Below are positions 15,579 to 23,906 of a stretch of 23,906 nucleotides of DNA, one piece after another. This DNA comes from a bacterium (GTDB taxonomy: Bacteria; SZUA-79; Acidulodesulfobacterales; Acidulodesulfobacteraceae), in assembly GCA_021789455.1 (NCBI GenBank), contig JAJYJN010000011.1, forward strand, positions 1-23,906, written 5' to 3'. Below the pieces are notes generated by a model. That model made no database searches and was not told the origin of the DNA. It worked only from the letters and a program-made list of their open reading frames with translations. The position numbers and the translations under genes are program-made. The stretch's first letter is position 1; the number at the start of each line of letters is the position of its first letter.

Positions 15579-16082
15579 TTAAAGTTTTTTCTTGGCAAAT
15601 AAATATGCCCCTATAATCGCTACAAAAAGCAGTATAGAAGCAATTTCAAAAGACAGAGTATATTTAGTAAATAAAAATTTTCCTATGACCTGCGTATTGC
15701 CGATTTTATTTATTACCGCGTGAGTAAATATGCCGGTAGGCTTTTTGGTCTTTCCGCCTACCGTATATATAACTATTTCCGCAAACAAAACTATTGCAAT
15801 TACGATTCCGATAATTTTCTGATGAAAATCCGTCTTTACGGCGTTTAATCTAGAAATATTTAACAACATTATAACCAATACTACAAGAACCATTATCGCT
15901 CCGGCATAAACCAGTATCTGCATTACGGCAAGAAACTGCATATCTAAAAGCACGTAGAAACCTGCAAGCGCAAAAAAACAAAGTACTAAATAAAGTGCTG
16001 AAGTCAATGGATTTTTCATAGATATAACCATCAGCGCAGAAAAAATAGCTATAAATGCAAAAATGTAGAATAGTGCTTCCAC
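15579..16082 (-). CDS. nuoJ: NADH-quinone oxidoreductase subunit J (complex I)
   Basis: A 167-residue, five-span subunit, of the typical size. The third span region MQILVYAGAIMVLVVLVIML contains the conserved tyrosine-glycine pi-bulge segment of NuoJ. The start is GTG at 16082, chosen because a TTGAGGT ribosome site lies about 7 bases upstream and the residues then read as a membrane N-terminus. It lies between nuoI and nuoK, as in other complex I operons. Confidence 0.95.
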   Translation of the reverse strand: MEALFYIFAFIAIFSALMVISMKNPLTSALYLVLCFFALAGFYVLLDMQFLAVMQILVYAGAIMVLVVLVIMLLNISRLNAVKTDFHQKIIGIVIAIVLFAEIVIYTVGGKTKKPTGIFTHAVINKIGNTQVIGKFLFTKYTLSFEIASILLFVAIIGAYLFAKKKL

Positions 16083-16099
16083 GATTAATACCTCAAGTT

Positions 16100-16615
16100 T
16101 TATCTAGATTTAATTAATTTATCTATGCCGTAAATGCCTTCATCCCGCGTATAAAATGCAACCTCGTAATCGGTTCCAAGACTGATAGCTTCCTCGGGAC
16201 ATATTTCTTCGCAGTAACCGCAACAGATACATCTTAATAAATCGATTTCAAATGAAGACGGATGACGTCTTCCGTCATTGTAAATTCCTTGTTTTAAATT
16301 GTCTAAACTGTGATTATGTTTTTGCCTTTCCGTAAGTTCGTGTTCTAATCCGTAGTCCACGTAACCGGTTTTTATTTTTATCGCTTCGGACGGACAGACG
16401 GTCTCGCATAAAATACAAGCTACGCATCTTAAAGAGCCGTCGCCGTTAACGTTAAGATGAGGAAAAGCCCTGAATCTTTCGGCTATCCTTAGATGCTCCT
16501 TTGGATACTGAAACGTTACGGGTTTTTGAAAAAAAGTTTTAATAGTCGTTTTAAGACCTATTAAGAAATTTTTAGAAATCTCCAAAATAGACTTTTCTTG
16601 TTTTTTGGTATTCAT
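16100..16615 (-). CDS. nuoI: NADH-quinone oxidoreductase subunit I (complex I, two 4Fe-4S)
   Basis: A 171-residue ferredoxin-like subunit carrying clusters N6a and N6b. The ligand sets are C64/C67/C70/C74P (CVACILCETVCP) and C129/C132/C135/C139P (CICCGYCEEICP), with a non-ligand extra cysteine at 131. The region between the clusters (about 82-125) is longer and more charged than in compact NuoI proteins. An amphipathic N-terminal segment (about 10-30) should rest on the membrane. AAAGGAT, directly overlapping the nuoH end, serves as its ribosome site. Confidence 0.96.
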   Translation of the reverse strand: MNTKKQEKSILEISKNFLIGLKTTIKTFFQKPVTFQYPKEHLRIAERFRAFPHLNVNGDGSLRCVACILCETVCPSEAIKIKTGYVDYGLEHELTERQKHNHSLDNLKQGIYNDGRRHPSSFEIDLLRCICCGYCEEICPEEAISLGTDYEVAFYTRDEGIYGIDKLIKSR

Positions 16616-16618
16616 TTA

Positions 16619-17605
16619 TTATCCTTTAAGCAAAACCATTACGAATCCTGTCACTATTATATTTGCAAGAGCTATCGGCAGCAGAAATTTCCATCCGAAA
16701 TCCATAAGTTCGTCGTATCTCAGCCTTGGATATGTCCATCTCAGCCATAAATAAATAAGTATTATAAAAAACACTTTTATCAAAAACCATACAACCGGCG
16801 GTAAAAAAGGTCCCTGCCAGCCGCCCAAAAACAAAGTCGTAATTACCGCGCTGTTAACCACCATCTGAGCATACTCCCCTATGAAGTAGAAAGCAAATTC
16901 CATACTGGAGTATTCAGTGTGAAAACCTGCTACAATTTCACCTTCGGCTTCTCCTATATCGAACGGAACCCTGTTCATTTCAGCAGTCGAAGCGATTAAA
17001 TATAGCAAAAACCCGACAGGTTGATACACTATAAACCACATATGAGACTGTTCGGAAACTATTTTAGACAAACTTAAGTCTCCGGCAATCATTATTATAC
17101 CTACTATAGAAAGCACGAGGGCAATTTCGTAGCTTACCATTTGAGCGGCGGTCCTTATCCCTCCAAGAAGAGAGTATTTGCTGTTAGATGCCCAACCTCC
17201 TATAACTACTCCGTAAACGCCCAAAGAAGTCAGTGCAAGAATAAAAAGTATCCCGACGTTTACGTCCGTTATTTGAAGAGGAACCGTATGCCCCATAATT
17301 TTTACAGGCGCGCCGAACGGTATTACGGCAAAAGTGGTTAAAGCAGGTATTACTACTAATATTGGAGCTAAAATAAATAAAAACTTATTAGCTTCGCTTG
17401 GTATAATATCTTCTTTAAAAAATAGTTTAATGCCGTCTGCTATAGGCTGCAGCAACCCGTGAAATCCGGCTTCCATAGGACCCATTCTGTTTTGTATCCT
17501 GGCTGCAATTTTGCGTTCTAAGAGCGTTAAATAAGCGGCGGACAACAGCAGTCCTGCAAACACTATTAATATTTTAATAACTTCAGCTATAAGCCAAAAG
17601 AGCAT
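16619..17605 (-). CDS. nuoH: NADH-quinone oxidoreductase subunit H (complex I)
   Basis: A 328-residue, eight-span subunit that forms much of the quinone chamber. MGPMEAGFHGLLQPIADGIK and the acidic loop DIGEAEGEIVAGFHTEYSSM (E-channel entrance) are highly conserved. AAAGG precedes ATG 17605. The stop is followed within 4 bases by nuoI. The order G-H-I-J-K-L-M-N is canonical from here on. Confidence 0.97.
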   Translation of the reverse strand: MLFWLIAEVIKILIVFAGLLLSAAYLTLLERKIAARIQNRMGPMEAGFHGLLQPIADGIKLFFKEDIIPSEANKFLFILAPILVVIPALTTFAVIPFGAPVKIMGHTVPLQITDVNVGILFILALTSLGVYGVVIGGWASNSKYSLLGGIRTAAQMVSYEIALVLSIVGIIMIAGDLSLSKIVSEQSHMWFIVYQPVGFLLYLIASTAEMNRVPFDIGEAEGEIVAGFHTEYSSMEFAFYFIGEYAQMVVNSAVITTLFLGGWQGPFLPPVVWFLIKVFFIILIYLWLRWTYPRLRYDELMDFGWKFLLPIALANIIVTGFVMVLLKG

Positions 17606-17619
17606 TTTTATAATACCTT

Positions 17620-19740
17620 TTAATATAGTTTTGTTCTATCGTTATAGTAAAATTTGCTTCTGCCTTTAATTTGATTGTAATATATGACGTTTCCGTTTTT
17701 AACGGAATTCAAAAAATCTTCGGTTTCGTTCAAATTATATTCATTATTCATTTTAACCGAAATTTCTGCAAATACGTCTATTAAATTATGTCTGTATATT
17801 CCAAAATTAAATTCGTTATTTACGTTTATTATTTTGCCTTCGAAATTTTCATAGTATGTATTTTTTTCCTCCAAAAAATCTTTGACGGGTATAACCACAT
17901 CCGCCATAGCCGACAAAAGACTTGTTTTAGAAGAAAAGACGGCTAAAAATTCTAAATTGGAACTGTAGCGTATTATTTCTTTTCCGTAATCGTCGTCCTG
18001 TAAGTCTCCGATATATACAAGGTTTTTAATTCTGCCGGTATCCAAACCGGCTATTATTTCTTTAAAACTATATGCATTGCCGGAAGGATAAACGCCGGCA
18101 GTTAAAAGCCCTCTATAGTTCGACGGCTTCACGAGAGGAAACAAATACACCGACTTTTCCTGCTCGCGTAAAAATTGAACAATTTCCTGTAATATTAAAA
18201 AATCCTTATCCATATCTATAGAAGACATTAACGAATCTCCTATTATAAATGAAATACAGCCTGCATCCGCTATTACTTCAATAATTGATTTACACTCATC
18301 GTCTAAATCGGTTTGTTCTTTATTTAGGCTCATCCGCATTTTATTTAAATATGTTTCAAAAAACGATTCGTCTATATCTTTCTTAGAGCAGGCAATGTCT
18401 TCAAATCTAGAAAAAGAACGAACCCGCTCTGATTTTCCCGTTTTTGGATTTATTATAAAAAGTCTTCCTCCGTGTTCCCTGCGCGTTTTTAAAATGTCGT
18501 ATGCCGCAAACGGAATCTCGTCTTCTATGCTTCCAAGATATAACATGACTTCGGAATTTTTAATATCGTTCATGTCGAAATTTTCCTCGGAAGGGAATAA
18601 TCTTTTAAAATTTAATAAGTTTTTCCTGTATAGTTCGGAAGCGGCAACATCAAAATGCATAAGTTTCAAAGTGTTCTTAATAAATTCTAAAGATGCTTTA
18701 CCGCCGTTAATTGAAATATTCGGCGATATTAAAACTGCAGTAGCATCCAGTGCTTTATTTTCTTGAATGCCGTTCATTCTTAAATAAAACTCATCTATGG
18801 CTTTTTCTAGCGCAACTCCTTCTACAGCCGCTTTTTTCTTGATATATGGATTAGCGATATAATAGCCTTCGCAGTCGCCGTTAATTGCAGGATAGAAAAA
18901 ACCGGACTTACAAAGATATCCGCCGAAAGGCGAAGCCGTCCTAACCAAAGATTCACCACGTCCGTATCTGTAATATTCTATTCTGCAGGCAGCCGAACAT
19001 TTATCGCAAATCGACGAAAACGGATTTTCCTGCCAGTATCTTTCTTTAAATTTTGAAGGTTTTGAAACTAAAGCTCCGACTGGACATACTTCAACGCAGT
19101 TGCCGCAATAATAACAGTCTAAACGATCAGGTTCAACGGAAATTTCTTCAAAAGAACATCCTTCCGCAGGCTGAGAACCTAGCAGAGTTTTAGTGTCGGT
19201 TTTAAGTCCTATATAACCGTTATTGCCCTTGTCTTTCATTTGAAAAAACGGATTGCCGTACATGTCGCCGCAAACCCTTATACACCTTGAGCACAAAACG
19301 CACCTTGTAGCGTTGTATTCTATTAATTCGCTTTTAAAAATTTTAGTCTTATCGGGATAAATTTTTTTGTCTTTTTGAGTAGTTACGCCGAATTCAAACG
19401 TTAAATCCTGTAATAGGCAGTCTCCCGATTTGTCGCAGACTGGACAGTCAAGCGGATGGTCTAATAAAAGTTGCGAAATAATCTCTTTTCTTATTTCCCA
19501 TAATTTTTCCGTTTCGGTATATATTTCATAACCTTCTTTTACTTTAGCAACACATGACGGTAGCGGATTTTTAACGTCTTTAACCTCCACGACGCAAACC
19601 CTGCAGGAACCTATCGGTTTAATTCTTTTTAGATAGCACAAAACGGGTATTTTAATTCCTGCCTGAGAAGCGGCTTCTAAAATAGTCAATCCGGACTGAG
19701 TTATAATTTTTTTTCCGTTTATAGTAATTTCTATATCCAT
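17620..19740 (-). CDS. nuoG: NADH-quinone oxidoreductase subunit G (Fe-S rich)
   Basis: A 706-residue NuoG. The N-terminal [2Fe-2S] domain has C35/C46/C49/C63. The His-ligated cluster is H95/C99/C102/C108. Two ferredoxin-type sets follow at C147/C150/C153/C157 and C209/C212/C215/C219P, close to the HydA/HoxU layout. An N7-type set C245/C248/C252/C277 opens a C-terminal degenerate molybdopterin-oxidoreductase domain. A TAGGAC ribosome site precedes ATG 19740. It passes electrons from the fused NuoF'/GltD-like protein encoded 9 bases upstream to NuoI. The retained second ferredoxin-type set is fuller than in E. coli NuoG and could tie to the altered input subunit. Confidence 0.94.
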   Translation of the reverse strand: MDIEITINGKKIITQSGLTILEAASQAGIKIPVLCYLKRIKPIGSCRVCVVEVKDVKNPLPSCVAKVKEGYEIYTETEKLWEIRKEIISQLLLDHPLDCPVCDKSGDCLLQDLTFEFGVTTQKDKKIYPDKTKIFKSELIEYNATRCVLCSRCIRVCGDMYGNPFFQMKDKGNNGYIGLKTDTKTLLGSQPAEGCSFEEISVEPDRLDCYYCGNCVEVCPVGALVSKPSKFKERYWQENPFSSICDKCSAACRIEYYRYGRGESLVRTASPFGGYLCKSGFFYPAINGDCEGYYIANPYIKKKAAVEGVALEKAIDEFYLRMNGIQENKALDATAVLISPNISINGGKASLEFIKNTLKLMHFDVAASELYRKNLLNFKRLFPSEENFDMNDIKNSEVMLYLGSIEDEIPFAAYDILKTRREHGGRLFIINPKTGKSERVRSFSRFEDIACSKKDIDESFFETYLNKMRMSLNKEQTDLDDECKSIIEVIADAGCISFIIGDSLMSSIDMDKDFLILQEIVQFLREQEKSVYLFPLVKPSNYRGLLTAGVYPSGNAYSFKEIIAGLDTGRIKNLVYIGDLQDDDYGKEIIRYSSNLEFLAVFSSKTSLLSAMADVVIPVKDFLEEKNTYYENFEGKIINVNNEFNFGIYRHNLIDVFAEISVKMNNEYNLNETEDFLNSVKNGNVIYYNQIKGRSKFYYNDRTKLY

Positions 19741-19749
19741 AATGATGTC

Positions 19750-21657
19750 CTAATCCTCAAACTTAACTAGCATAAGATAATAGCATCTCATACATCTTGT
19801 CGCTTCGTAAACCGCATCGTCGTTAGCAAATCCTTTCTCGGCTTCTTCAAAGCTTTTTATGCGTTCTTTTACAGGTTTAATTATCTGCTTAGGCGCAAAA
19901 TTACCGGGAGGCATATCGGCATTTTTAATGATTTCGTTTTTATCGTAAACGCCTATAGCCTCAAATAGATTTTCAAAGAGGCAGTCGTCCGTCGGAGTAA
20001 AAGCGCCGGTTCTAATATACTGGTCTATTCTTCTGGCGGCATTTTTTCCGTCCCTGTTTGAATCGACTATACTTATAGGTCCGGTTAATGCATCTCCTCC
20101 TGCAAAAACGCCGGGCATATCCGTCATAAACGTAAATTTGTCTGCCGCGATTGTTCGTCCTCTAATTATTTTTATTTCAGGGACATCCTTTATACAGTCA
20201 AAATCCGGTACCTGTCCTATAGCCATAATAAAATCCTCGGTTTCTATATCGAAATCCGAACCGGGTATTTCTATAGGACTTTTCCTTCCGCTTGCATCTA
20301 TTTCTCCCAGTTTCATTTTTCTGCATCTTATACCTGTTACCCTGCCGTTTTCATAAAGAATAGCGGTCGGATTCGTCAAAAATTCGAATTTAACTCCTTC
20401 TTCTATTGCCGTTTCAAGTTCGTTGTATGCCGCAGGCATCTCTTCTTTGCTTCTTCTGTAAACTACCGTTACGTCTTTATATCCGAGTCTAACGGCCGTC
20501 CTGCAGCAGTCTATCGCAACGTTCCCGCCTCCCTCTATAACGACTTTTTTACCTATATTAATTTTTTGTCCTAGAGATACTTTTCTTAAAAATTCGACTC
20601 CGTCAAAAAAACCTATTAAATTATCGTTTTCGCCGGGCAAATTAATATTCTGACCTAAATGAGCTCCTATCCCAAGGAATACGGCTTTAAATCCCTGTTC
20701 GAAAAGGTCATTTATAGTAAAATCTTTCCCAAGTTTGCTGTTTAATTTATATTCTATTCCGGTGGAAAGTATGTAACCGATTTCCGCGTCTAAAAATTGC
20801 TTTGGAAGCCTGAACTTAGGAATTCCGACATTCATCATGCCGCCAAGAACCGGAAGGGCTTCGAATATAATGGGCTTATACCCCATTAATCTTAAGTAAT
20901 AAGCACAGCTTAAACCTGCGGGACCTGAACCTACTATAGCAACTTTAATATTATTATCTTTTATTTTAAAATCGGATTTATTATTTGAATAAAAAACTTC
21001 GTCTGCTGCAAATCTTCTAATAAGACATATCTGAATAGGTTCATCTATATTAGCTCTTCGGCAGTTATCCTGGCACGGATGAAAACATGTTCTGCCGAGA
21101 ATTCCGGCAAGCGGGGTATTTCTTCTTGCAGACTGCAAAGCATCTTCGTATCTGCCGTCCCTGACTCTTTCTATCCAGTTCGGTATGTCTAACTTTGAAG
21201 GGCATCCGTTTATGCATGGTGCAGTTACATGAGTAATATAATCCCCTTTTTTAACTGTTTCTTTATTTTTTATTGCTTTTTCAAAATCTTCCCTGTAATT
21301 ATCGATAAGTTCTACTACCGAAGAAGGTCCTATATTTCCTATAGTACACTTAGACGAAGACATAATCCAGTCACACAGATTTCTTAATCTATCCAAGTCT
21401 TCTATTATGGCTTTTCCGTTACAGATATTTTCTAATATTTCCGACGCTACTGCAGTCCCCTGTGCACAAGGGATGCATACTCCGCAAGATATTTTCTGCA
21501 GTTCCTGCATATAACATCTTGCGAGATCCACCTTACTGTCGTTTTCGTCTAAAAGAGCAACGCCAGTCCAGTTTAATACAGACGATATTTTTTTATGACC
21601 TGAACGTTCAAAAAATTTCAGGTCTAATCTGTCGCTTAATCTGTCGATGATTTTCAT
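19750..21657 (-). CDS. NuoF C-terminal Fe-S domain fused to GltD/NfnB/SfrB-like FAD oxidoreductase
   Basis: I take ATG 21657 as start (635 residues) because an AGGTGA site overlapping the nuoD stop lies 5 bases upstream; a TTG at 21672 is a poorer choice. Residues 25-110 match only the end of NuoF: a GVALLDENDSKVDLAR stretch, then SCGVCIPC with N3-type ligands C58/C61/C64/C104 (spacing 2-2-39). Residues about 148-215 form a GltD-type Fer4_20 domain (C148/C152, C191/C195/C199). Then come FAD loop GSGPAG (243-248), a second nucleotide loop EGGGNVAIDCC and VVYRRSKEEMPA, and FAGGDALTGP near the end. The glycine-rich FMN/NADH domain of NuoF and any NuoE are missing. It fills the nuoE-F slot between nuoD and nuoG, so it is probably the electron-input subunit, taking electrons from NADPH or NADH via FAD. 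Confidence 0.93.
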   Translation of the reverse strand: MKIIDRLSDRLDLKFFERSGHKKISSVLNWTGVALLDENDSKVDLARCYMQELQKISCGVCIPCAQGTAVASEILENICNGKAIIEDLDRLRNLCDWIMSSSKCTIGNIGPSSVVELIDNYREDFEKAIKNKETVKKGDYITHVTAPCINGCPSKLDIPNWIERVRDGRYEDALQSARRNTPLAGILGRTCFHPCQDNCRRANIDEPIQICLIRRFAADEVFYSNNKSDFKIKDNNIKVAIVGSGPAGLSCAYYLRLMGYKPIIFEALPVLGGMMNVGIPKFRLPKQFLDAEIGYILSTGIEYKLNSKLGKDFTINDLFEQGFKAVFLGIGAHLGQNINLPGENDNLIGFFDGVEFLRKVSLGQKINIGKKVVIEGGGNVAIDCCRTAVRLGYKDVTVVYRRSKEEMPAAYNELETAIEEGVKFEFLTNPTAILYENGRVTGIRCRKMKLGEIDASGRKSPIEIPGSDFDIETEDFIMAIGQVPDFDCIKDVPEIKIIRGRTIAADKFTFMTDMPGVFAGGDALTGPISIVDSNRDGKNAARRIDQYIRTGAFTPTDDCLFENLFEAIGVYDKNEIIKNADMPPGNFAPKQIIKPVKERIKSFEEAEKGFANDDAVYEATRCMRCYYLMLVKFED

Positions 21658-21661
21658 AATT

Positions 21662-22861
21662 TCACCTGTCAACTTCCCCGAGCAATATATCTACGCTTCC
21701 CATTATTGCAATTAAATCCGCTATCATATGTCCCTTAACCATTTCGTTAAGAGCGCTTATATTGCAAAACGACGGCGGCCTGACTCTCATTCTGTAGGGA
21801 AAGCCCGAACCGTCGGAAATTAGATAAAAACCTAATTCTCCTCTGGGATTTTCTATAGAAACGTAAGCTTCTCCTTTTGGAGGCTTAATACCTTCCATTC
21901 CGTATTTAAAATTAAAAATCATACCTTCCATAGTAGTCAAAGACCTTTTCTTAGTCGGTTTAACGTATAACGGATATTCGTCATGGCTTAAATATTCGCC
22001 TTCGGGAATATTTTCTAGAGCCTGCGATATTATCTTAAGGCTCTGCCTCATCTCTTCTATCCTAATCACGTACCTGTCGTACGTATCGCCGTTGTCGCCT
22101 ACAGGCACTTCAAAGTCGAAATCTTCGTATCCTGAATACGGATTTACTTTACGTACGTCGTATTTAACTCCGCTACCTCTAAGAGACGGTCCCGTCAACG
22201 CAAAATTTATTGCGCTTTCAGCTGAAATTATTCCTAAATTCTTTGTTCTTTCGAGCCATATTTTATTTTTAGTAAGAAGTGCTTCATATTCATTTATCTT
22301 ATCGGGAAAAATCTTTATAAAATCCCTGGTTTTCCCTATAAAATCATTATGAAAATCCATTGCAAGACCGCCTACGCGGAAAAAAGAAGGCGTCATCCTT
22401 GCACCCGTAATTGTTTCTATTATATCTAATATTAATTCTCTTTCGCGGAAACAGTATAGAAACTCGGTTAACGCACCTAAATCTACCGCATGCGTCGCAA
22501 GCCAGACGAGATGAGAACTTATTCTGGTAAATTCGGCTAAAATGACCCTAACGTATTCCGCTCTTTTCGGCGCTTTAACTCCGCAAAGCTTTTCTACCGC
22601 CAATATATAGCCGAGATTGTTTGATGCGCCCGCTACGTAATCCATTCTGTCGGTAATAGTTTCAGCCTGATGATAAGTTTTATATTCTGCATATTTTTCC
22701 ATGCTGGTATGCAAATAACCTATGATAGGCTCTGCATGAATTATAGTTTCTCCGTCTAATTGAACTAAAACCCTAAGAACTCCGTGTGTTGCCGGATGCG
22801 AAGGCCCTATGTTCAATACGAACTTATCATTTTCAATTAAAAAATCTTTCTGCGCAATCAT
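21662..22861 (-). CDS. nuoD: NADH-quinone oxidoreductase subunit D (complex I)
   Basis: A 399-residue 49-kDa-type subunit lining the quinone site. NIGPSHPATHG gives H22 and H26, followed by GYLHTSMEKYAEYKTYHQ, the quinone-binding tyrosine region, and the family-typical terminus LLGEVDR. The NiFe cysteine ligands of related hydrogenases are absent, as expected. The stop TGA is part of the AGGTGA site for the downstream fused gene, a sign of coupled translation. nuoC and nuoD are separate, not fused as in E. coli. No clear ribosome site precedes ATG 22861. Confidence 0.97.
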   Translation of the reverse strand: MIAQKDFLIENDKFVLNIGPSHPATHGVLRVLVQLDGETIIHAEPIIGYLHTSMEKYAEYKTYHQAETITDRMDYVAGASNNLGYILAVEKLCGVKAPKRAEYVRVILAEFTRISSHLVWLATHAVDLGALTEFLYCFRERELILDIIETITGARMTPSFFRVGGLAMDFHNDFIGKTRDFIKIFPDKINEYEALLTKNKIWLERTKNLGIISAESAINFALTGPSLRGSGVKYDVRKVNPYSGYEDFDFEVPVGDNGDTYDRYVIRIEEMRQSLKIISQALENIPEGEYLSHDEYPLYVKPTKKRSLTTMEGMIFNFKYGMEGIKPPKGEAYVSIENPRGELGFYLISDGSGFPYRMRVRPPSFCNISALNEMVKGHMIADLIAIMGSVDILLGEVDR

Positions 22862-22881
22862 AGTTAAATTATCTATAAATA

Positions 22882-23415
22882 TTATTTAATTTGTTCCAAA
22901 TCAATATAACCCGGAGCATCCATTTCAATTTCGTGCGGCTCAGGTCTTTGCCTTAAAGGATAATCTTTCAGCAGAGGGTGTCCGACCCAGTCGTCCGGAT
23001 TCAAAATTCTTTTTAAATCGGGATGGCCTTTAAATTTAAGCCCAAACATATCATAAACTTCTCTTTCAAACCAGTCTGCCGAATTATAAACCGATGTCAA
23101 ACTCGGATACTCCGGTTCGTCTATTTTACTCCAAATTTTTACGAAAACTCTAAAATTATTTTTTATAGAATAAAAATTGTAAATTACCTCTATTCTTTCA
23201 GCTCTTTTGGGATAATCTACCGCAAATAAATCCGAAAGCATATTAAACTCTAATCTTGCATCGTTTTTTAAAAATAGAGCAAATTTAAGCAAATCGTCTT
23301 TTTTGATTCTTATATGAGGGTCGCCGTTAATAATGTCGGAAGCTATAATAGATTGCGGCATTGACTCTTTAATGACGGTTAATGCAAACATTATATCCAT
23401 ATCGTCGGCTTTCAT
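22882..23415 (-). CDS. nuoC: NADH-quinone oxidoreductase subunit C (complex I)
   Basis: A 177-residue 30-kDa-type subunit of the peripheral arm. The C-terminal signature [20 protein letters not shown] followed by [19 protein letters not shown] is diagnostic. It docks NuoD and NuoB. It lies 20 bases before nuoD. ATG 23415 lacks a clear ribosome site; an in-frame ATG at codon 6 is an alternative start. Confidence 0.96.
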   Translation of the reverse strand: MKADDMDIMFALTVIKESMPQSIIASDIINGDPHIRIKKDDLLKFALFLKNDARLEFNMLSDLFAVDYPKRAERIEVIYNFYSIKNNFRVFVKIWSKIDEPEYPSLTSVYNSADWFEREVYDMFGLKFKGHPDLKRILNPDDWVGHPLLKDYPLRQRPEPHEIEMDAPGYIDLEQIK

Positions 23416-23450
23416 TAGTATTTACTTATATTAATTAATATTTTTTACTG

Positions 23451-23906
23451 CTATCTAATAATTTTAGGCGGTTCTTCATGCTTCAAAGTGCCTTTTTCTA
23501 TTTTTTCTTGAAGTTTTACTATTCCGTAAATAAGAGCTTCAGGACGCGGAGGGCAGCCGGGAATATATACATCTACCGGAATAATCGTATCCACTCCTTG
23601 GACAATGCTGTAAACATTAAAAAGCCCTCCAGAACATGCACAGTCGCCCATAGCGATAACCCATTTAGGGTTAGGCATCTGGTCGTAAATTCTTTTAACC
23701 ATCGGAGCCATTTTATATGAAACCCTGCCGGATACTATTATGAGGTCAGACTGCCTCGGGCTTGACCTGAATATCAAACCCAGTCTGTCAAAGTCGTATC
23801 TTGAGGATGCCACCGTCATCATTTCGATGGCACAGCATGCAAGACCGAAAGTTGCCGGCCATATAGACCACTTTCTGCCCCACGAAACAATTTTATCCAA
23901 CGAAGC
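23451..23906 (-). CDS. nuoB: NADH-quinone oxidoreductase subunit B (complex I), 5' end cut by window
   Basis: 151 residues are visible; the frame continues past the right edge. A TTG at 23900 is an internal leucine codon, not the start, because conserved NuoB sequence ([11 protein letters not shown]) is already running through it. Cluster N2 ligands are the adjacent cysteines in [11 protein letters not shown], the cysteine in [10 protein letters not shown] and that in [12 protein letters not shown]2 is the terminal cluster that reduces quinone. nuoA and the operon promoter presumably lie beyond the window. Confidence 0.96.
   Translation of the reverse strand, partial: ASLDKIVSWGRKWSIWPATFGLACCAIEMMTVASSRYDFDRLGLIFRSSPRQSDLIIVSGRVSYKMAPMVKRIYDQMPNPKWVIAMGDCACSGGLFNVYSIVQGVDTIIPVDVYIPGCPPRPEALIYGIVKLQEKIEKGTLKHEEPPKIIR

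Noticed and set aside
19750..21657. Ordinary glutamate synthase small subunit gene inserted in the operon
   Set aside because: It has the NuoF-specific SCGxCxPC...C segment at its N-terminus, no gltB partner nearby, and tight coupling to nuoD and nuoG.
21658..21672. TTG start at 21672 for the NuoF/GltD-like fusion
   Set aside because: ATG 21657 has an AGGTGA ribosome site at good spacing; the TTG would overlap nuoD by 11 bases with no better site.
23898..23900. TTG 23900 as the start of nuoB
   Set aside because: The frame is open to the window edge and the residues around the TTG belong to the conserved NuoB N-terminal region, so the gene is truncated by the window rather than starting there.

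Overview
The window is AT-rich chromosomal DNA, probably from a low-GC relative of the Deltaproteobacteria/Desulfobacterota. That placement rests on the run ispE - spoVG - tRNA-Gln - prs - rplY - pth - ychF, the complex I gene order, and a GltD-type electron-input protein inside the nuo operon; no 16S rRNA or other decisive marker is present. Apart from a hemW tail, a tRNA-Ser and marC, every gene is on the minus strand.

Layout from left to right. (1) Positions 1-920 hold the 3' end of hemW (+), a tRNA-Ser(UGA) with a good promoter, and an unusual repeat zone. That zone contains a tRNA-Ser 3'-end remnant split by a hairpin, an inverted T-arm copy, and a roughly 86-bp inverted repeat resembling a REP/MITE. 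(2) Positions 922-4607 (-) encode a GT4-type glycosyltransferase, a membrane-anchored TPR-like protein and a two-gene ABC-2 transporter of unknown substrate. (3) marC (+) converges on ychF, with a hairpin between them. (4) Positions 5348-8732 (-) are prs, rplY, pth and ychF, covering nucleotide precursor supply and translation housekeeping. (5) Positions 8733-8937 carry tRNA-Gln(UUG) followed by a 92-bp-offset duplication of its 3' end. The duplicated copy is disrupted by a CCGAAGG-centred sequence like that in the tRNA-Ser remnant. (6) spoVG and ispE lie just downstream of the nuo operon; ispE overlaps nuoN by 4 bp. (7) Positions 10181-23906 (-) are a respiratory complex I operon in the order nuoB(partial)-C-D-[nuoF C-terminus::gltD-like]-G-H-I-J-K-L-M-N.

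The most interesting element is in the nuo operon. The nuoE-nuoF position is occupied by one gene. Its N-terminus keeps only the Fe-S (N3-type) end of NuoF, and the rest is a GltD/NfnB/SfrB-like FAD and pyridine-nucleotide oxidoreductase. The canonical FMN/NADH-binding half of NuoF is absent. The sequence therefore suggests a complex I whose input module has been swapped, possibly for NADPH, feeding a NuoG with a full set of Fe-S motifs and an otherwise normal proton-pumping arm. The second notable feature is the pair of hairpin-disrupted tRNA 3' remnants, which share a core and may belong to one small mobile or recombinogenic element family.
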